Below, piece after piece: positions 16,004 through 19,221 of a stretch of 19,221 bases of DNA. This DNA comes from Hydrogenophaga intermedia. Lineage in GTDB: Bacteria; Pseudomonadota; Gammaproteobacteria; Burkholderiales; Burkholderiaceae_C. A program made the translations under genes and the position numbers. Positions within the stretch are counted from its first letter, which is position 1. Each line of letters begins with the position of its first letter. The stretch is from the NCBI GenBank assembly GCA_945869245.1, contig CAMBOY010000024.1, positions 1 through 19,221 on the forward strand, given 5' to 3'. The notes under the pieces are model-generated. The model ran no database searches. It saw nothing but the letters and a program-made list of their open reading frames with translations, and was not told the origin of the DNA.

Positions 16004-17557
16004 TCATGCCCGCTTCTCCTGGGGCCGGCGCGGCGTCAGGCGCTCGGCCGACACGTATTGCTGGCGGTACACATCAAAGGGCAGGCTGTCGTTGGCTTCG
16101 ATGTGGCGCTGCGCCGCCAGCGATTCGAGCACCTCGGCCTCAAAAGCGCCTTGTTGCGCAGCACTCCAGGGCAAGGCCAGCAAGGCGGCGTGGGTCTGGG
16201 CCGAGCGCTCGCGCACAAAGCCGACAAAGCTGTCGCCGTGTTGCTCGCGCACCGCCGCCAGCACCCGCGCCGAAGGCAGGCGCTGCGGATCGGCCAGATC
16301 GGTCTGCGCTTGGCGCACCGCCGCGCTGTGTTCGGTGTGGCCGGCCTGGGCGTCTAGGTGCTGGGCCAGGGGCAGCATCTCGGCCAGCAGTTGTTGCTCC
16401 CAGTCCTGCAGGCCCACCGGCTGCCCGCCCTGCAGCAGCTGCAGGCCTGGCTCGCGGCCGCGCGCGGCACTCAGATGCTGGTTGTGCGCCATCTCGCGCA
16501 CCTCGGCGGGCGAATCGGGCGGGCTGTCGCTGAGCAAGCAGTGCAGCAAAAACACGTCCAAAAAGCGCAGGGTGGCCGCCCGAATGCCCACTGGCTCAAA
16601 CGGGTCCAGATCCATCAGCCGCACTTCGATGTATTCCACCCCCCGTTCGCGCAGCGCATGCAGCGGCCGCTCGCCTGGGTAAATGGTGCGTTTGGGCCGG
16701 ATGGTGCCGTAAAACTCGTTTTCAATCTGCAGCAAGGTGGTGGCGAGCTGGTTGTAGTCGCCACCCGGGTTTTTGATACCCAGGGCTTCATAGGCCGGCC
16801 ACGGCCGGGTCAGCGCGTCGTGCAGCGAAGCGGCGTAGCCCTCCAGGCTGTTGTAGCTCACACACAAGCTGGCTTGGGCGTCGCTTTGGTAGCCCAGGCG
16901 CCCCATGCGCAGCGAGGTGCCGTGCGGCATGTGCAGGCTGCCCCGGCTGCCCAAGGGCTGCAATTCGTGCTCGCGGCCCTCCACAAAAGTGGAGCACAGC
17001 ACCGGCGAGGCGCCAAACAGCGTGAGCAACAAAAAGGCGTGGCGGCGGAAGTTGCGGATCAAGCCGAAGTACCCGGCGTTGTCCACGCCAGGCAGCGACC
17101 AGTTGTAGTGGATGCCGGAGATGGTCTGCATGCGCCGGCCATAGCGGTGGCCCAGGCCCATGCGGTAGACACTTTTGGCCCGCCCCACATTGGACGAACC
17201 GTAGCGCCCCAGCGGAATGGTTTCGTCGGTGGGCAGACCACAGGGCATGCTAGAGACCCACAGCCGCTCGTCGCCCGCAGCGGCCAAGGTGCGCACCGTG
17301 AACTGGTGGATCTGGGTCAGCTCGTCCAAGCAGGCGTGCACATCGGTCTGGGCGCCGGTGATGAGTTCGAGCTGGGATTCGCTGTAGTCGGTGGTGATGC
17401 GCGGGTGCGTCAGCGCACTGCCCAGCGCCTGCGGATGCGGCGTGAGAGCAAGGCGACCGTCGGGCAAGGCGCGCAGGCTTTCTTTTTCAATGCCTCGGCG
17501 CATGCCACGCAGGCGCTCAGCCGACACAGCCTGTAGCCGCTGAAGGGTTTCACTCAT
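16004..17557 (-). CDS. gshA: Glutamate-cysteine ligase, E. coli GshA type
   Basis: A 517-residue enzyme for the first step of glutathione synthesis: it joins the gamma-carboxyl of glutamate to cysteine using ATP, in the cytoplasm. The length and motifs match the E. coli-type family: GIEKESLR (22-29), HPQALGSALTHPRITTDYSE (41-60), LELIT, SSMPCGLP (102-109), YGSSNVGRAKSVYRMGLGHR (119-138) and QTISGIHYNWSLP (144-156). This family belongs to the glutamine-synthetase-like ligase fold, the same broad fold predicted for DUF2126 nearby, but it is a normal housekeeping gene. It lies 45 bases after dusC and 34 bases before ylqF on the same strand. No clear Shine-Dalgarno precedes the ATG. A TTGAAC hexamer at 17613-17608 could be a -35, but the matching -10 is poor. 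Confidence 0.96.
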   Translation of the reverse strand: MSETLQRLQAVSAERLRGMRRGIEKESLRALPDGRLALTPHPQALGSALTHPRITTDYSESQLELITGAQTDVHACLDELTQIHQFTVRTLAAAGDERLWVSSMPCGLPTDETIPLGRYGSSNVGRAKSVYRMGLGHRYGRRMQTISGIHYNWSLPGVDNAGYFGLIRNFRRHAFLLLTLFGASPVLCSTFVEGREHELQPLGSRGSLHMPHGTSLRMGRLGYQSDAQASLCVSYNSLEGYAASLHDALTRPWPAYEALGIKNPGGDYNQLATTLLQIENEFYGTIRPKRTIYPGERPLHALRERGVEYIEVRLMDLDPFEPVGIRAATLRFLDVFLLHCLLSDSPPDSPAEVREMAHNQHLSAARGREPGLQLLQGGQPVGLQDWEQQLLAEMLPLAQHLDAQAGHTEHSAAVRQAQTDLADPQRLPSARVLAAVREQHGDSFVGFVRERSAQTHAALLALPWSAAQQGAFEAEVLESLAAQRHIEANDSLPFDVYRQQYVSAERLTPRRPQEKRA

Positions 17558-17602
17558 GTGCTTGGGGTCAAATCTTTGGAATGGGCGGCGAAGTTAACAC
17601 GT

Positions 17603-18595
17603 TCAACCACATTCTGCTGTGACAGCGTCCGTACACGGCACGGCATGGGGTGGTGTCAGGGTGGCCAACCAGGCCTCAATATGGGCCGGCTCGTTGCCCA
17701 CCCGGATCGCGTCGAACGCGGCTTGAGCCTGTGGATAGCGGTGGCGCAGGTAGTTGAGCCACTGCTTGAGGCGTCCCGCGCGGTGGCGCGGCTGCACCCG
17801 CACACACACCTGCCGCCAAAACACCGGCAACAAGGCCTGCACCGCGTCCCAAGGCACAGCGCCCCCGCCCTTGATGGCCAGCGCCAGACCTGGATCGGTC
17901 ACCAGGCCACGGCCGATCATCAGTGCGTCACAGCCACTCTCGCGCCGACAACGCTCGGCGTCGGCCACGCTCCAGATCTCGCCATTGGCCACCACCGGCA
18001 GTTGGTGGCGCGGGCGCAGCGCCGACACCACCTCGGCAATGCGCTGCCAGTGCGCGGGTGGCCGGTAGGCCTGGGCTTTGGTGCGGGCGTGGATCACCAG
18101 CTCGTCGGCGCCCGCCTCGGCAATCGCCAGCGCGCAGTCTTCGGCCACCGCGTCGTCGTGGTAACCCAGCCGCATCTTGGCCGACACCGGAATATGGGCC
18201 GGCACCGCGCGGCGCACCGCCGCCACAATGCGCCCCACCAGTTCGGGCTCGTCGAGCAACACCGCCCCGCCCCGGCTGTTGTTCACCGTCTTGGCCGGGC
18301 AGCCAAAATTCAGATCGATGCCATGCGGTTTCAAACCCGCCAGCCGCGCCGCGTTCTCCGCCAAACAATTGGGGTCAGATCCCAACAACTGCGGCCGCAC
18401 CCAGACGCCCGCGTGGGTGCGGCTGCCGTGGCGCAGCTCAGGCACGGTGCGCAGAAACGCGCGCTCGGGCAGCAAGGTGTTGGTGACCCGGATGAATTCA
18501 CTCACGCACCGGTCGACCCCACCCACGCGGGTGAGCACATCGCGCAGCGTGGCATCGAGCAAACCCTCCATCGGGGCCAGGTACAAAACAGACAT
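17603..18595 (-). CDS. dusC: tRNA-dihydrouridine synthase C
   Basis: An FMN-dependent enzyme that reduces a specific uridine in tRNA to dihydrouridine (U16 for E. coli DusC). The 330-residue product follows E. coli DusC closely in layout: LAPMEGLLD at the start, the SEF.RV segment, VRPQLLGSDP, then catalytic Cys99 in NFGCPAKTVN. The FMN-barrel pieces SAKMRLGY, VIHARTKAQAY, VVANGEIWS and ALMIGRGLV follow, then the C-terminal helical part (LKQWLNYLRHRYPQAQAAF) typical of the C subfamily. The ATG at 18595 aligns with the E. coli start; a GTG at 18622 would add nine residues and is less likely. It heads the probable dusC-gshA-ylqF run and is divergent from the FecR-domain gene. Confidence 0.94.
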   Translation of the reverse strand: MSVLYLAPMEGLLDATLRDVLTRVGGVDRCVSEFIRVTNTLLPERAFLRTVPELRHGSRTHAGVWVRPQLLGSDPNCLAENAARLAGLKPHGIDLNFGCPAKTVNNSRGGAVLLDEPELVGRIVAAVRRAVPAHIPVSAKMRLGYHDDAVAEDCALAIAEAGADELVIHARTKAQAYRPPAHWQRIAEVVSALRPRHQLPVVANGEIWSVADAERCRRESGCDALMIGRGLVTDPGLALAIKGGGAVPWDAVQALLPVFWRQVCVRVQPRHRAGRLKQWLNYLRHRYPQAQAAFDAIRVGNEPAHIEAWLATLTPPHAVPCTDAVTAECG

Positions 18596-18644
18596 TGGCG
18601 GAGCCAGGAAACGATTCGTCACAAAGAGTCAGGGTACGCGCGCG

Positions 18645-18666
18645 TTCGCGTGATAAGTTACGCGAA
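18645..18666. promoter_or_regulatory. Perfect inverted repeat between dusC and fecR-like gene (candidate operator)
   Basis: TTCGCGT (18645-18651) and ACGCGAA (18660-18666) form a perfect 7-bp inverted repeat around an 8-base AT-rich centre (GATAAGTT). Further CGCGCG blocks lie on both sides (18639-18644 and from about 18671). It sits in the 156-base divergent spacer, where both promoters must lie. A repressor or activator binding site overlapping a -10 region is plausible. No matching promoter is convincing by eye, so the function is inferred. Confidence 0.4.
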
Positions 18667-18751
18667 TCGCCGCGCGCGCAGTGGGCAACCGCTACCCTCG
18701 CGGTGAGCAAGCCTTTATTGTCGGCGTTTGCACCCAATGACCTTTTGCACC

Positions 18752-19221
18752 ATGAAAAAACTCCTGCTCATCGCCACCCTTACCGCCTCGGGCCTGTGCG
18801 CGCCTGCACTGGTCTGGGCACAGGCCAGCGCCAATGAACGGGTGGGCACCTTCAAAAGCGCCCAAGGCGCGGTGCGGCTGCTACAAGCGGGCAAAGACCT
18901 CGCCCCGGTGCCCGGCCAGGCTTTGACCGTGAACGACAGCGTGCTCACCGGCCCCGACGGCTCAGCGGCCATCACCTTGCGCGACGGCACCACCCTCAAC
19001 CTAGGCCCCAAGTCGCGCATGGACATGTCGGCCTTTGAGTTCAACAGCACCACCCAGCAAGGCAGCGCGGCGATTCACTTGCTGCAAGGCAGCATGCGGG
19101 TGGTCACCGGCCTGTTGGGCAAAGTCAATCCCGACCGGTTCAAGGTCACCACACCCACCTCGGTGGTGGGGGTGCGGGGCACCGATTTCATCGTCGAAGC
19201 CCACACGCCCGTGGTCAGAAA
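18752..19221 (+). CDS. Secreted FecR-domain protein (N-terminal part, cut by window edge)
   Basis: From the ATG at 18752 the frame is open to the window end (156 complete codons). MKKLLLIATLTASGLCAPAL and the following VWAQA form a classical signal peptide, cleaved near residue 25. A FecR domain follows, with GTFKSAQGAVRL, LTGPDGSAAITLRDGTTLNL, IHLLQGSMRVVTG and TPTSVVGVRGTDFIVEA. The protein is therefore exported to the periplasm or cell surface. FecR domains occur in anti-sigma regulators, but also in large exported proteins with no sigma factor partner. The signal peptide and lack of a cytoplasmic anti-sigma segment at the N-terminus favour the second type here. A second in-frame ATG at 18737 would add five residues. 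No clear Shine-Dalgarno is seen. The gene is divergent from dusC. Confidence 0.85.
   Translation, partial: MKKLLLIATLTASGLCAPALVWAQASANERVGTFKSAQGAVRLLQAGKDLAPVPGQALTVNDSVLTGPDGSAAITLRDGTTLNLGPKSRMDMSAFEFNSTTQQGSAAIHLLQGSMRVVTGLLGKVNPDRFKVTTPTSVVGVRGTDFIVEAHTPVVR

Noticed and set aside
15100..17536. Long plus-strand frames (477 and 392 codons) over ylqF and gshA
   Set aside because: Antisense to two confidently identified genes, with no recognisable domain.
16004..17557. gshA as a specialised member of the peptide-modifying system
   Set aside because: Its sequence is a standard E. coli-type glutamate-cysteine ligase in a housekeeping run with dusC and ylqF; proximity alone does not link it to the modules.

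Overview
The window looks like a piece of chromosome from a GC-rich betaproteobacterium, most likely Burkholderiales and probably Comamonadaceae. The basis is gene content (E. coli-type GshA, DusC, ComEC/Rec2, RbgA/YlqF-type GTPase), high GC with dense packing, and hairpin-rich GC intergenic segments of a kind I associate with that family. The family-level placement is inference. Gene density is high, no stretch over 300 bases lacks a gene, and I see no tRNA, rRNA, CRISPR array, insertion sequence or phage gene.

Left part (1-5391, minus strand). A run of genes is read leftwards: a circularly permuted ATP-grasp ligase, a stand-alone alpha-E protein, a transglutaminase-like protein, a membrane hybrid histidine kinase, and the start of an unidentified membrane protein cut by the window edge. 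The first three form the known but functionally unresolved ATP-grasp/alpha-E/transglutaminase module (module A). A candidate extended -10 promoter and a strong Shine-Dalgarno precede it. A cluster of three perfect hairpins separates the ligase from the alpha-E gene.

Middle (5522-15017). comEC (minus) separates module A from a second, divergent module B on the plus strand. Module B has a giant transglutaminase fused to a DUF2126 putative amidoligase domain, an ATP-grasp-like/alpha-E fusion protein, and a third transglutaminase. The last two lie 18 and 3 bases behind their predecessors, so they are almost certainly co-transcribed. Together the modules carry three transglutaminase domains with intact Cys-His-Asp triads, two alpha-E domains, one apparently intact ATP-grasp, one ATP-grasp-like domain that has lost its key residues, and one putative GS-fold amidoligase. 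From what is known of these families they are predicted to make, attach or cleave amide-linked peptides; substrate and product are unknown. The proteasome-like Anbu protease often found beside such modules is not in the window.

Right part (15022-19221). A minus-strand housekeeping run dusC-gshA-ylqF (tRNA dihydrouridine synthesis, first step of glutathione synthesis, ribosome-assembly GTPase) converges on module B with only 4 bases between stop codons. Divergent from dusC, across a spacer with a perfect 7-bp inverted repeat, is a secreted FecR-domain protein cut by the right edge.

The most interesting points are the paired modules, the degenerate active site in the fused ATP-grasp compared with the intact paralogue in the same window, a repeat-like in-frame insert in the DUF2126 protein, and a hybrid sensor kinase at the end of module A. 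The module itself is described in the literature, so it is not new as a gene set; its biochemical role is what remains unknown.
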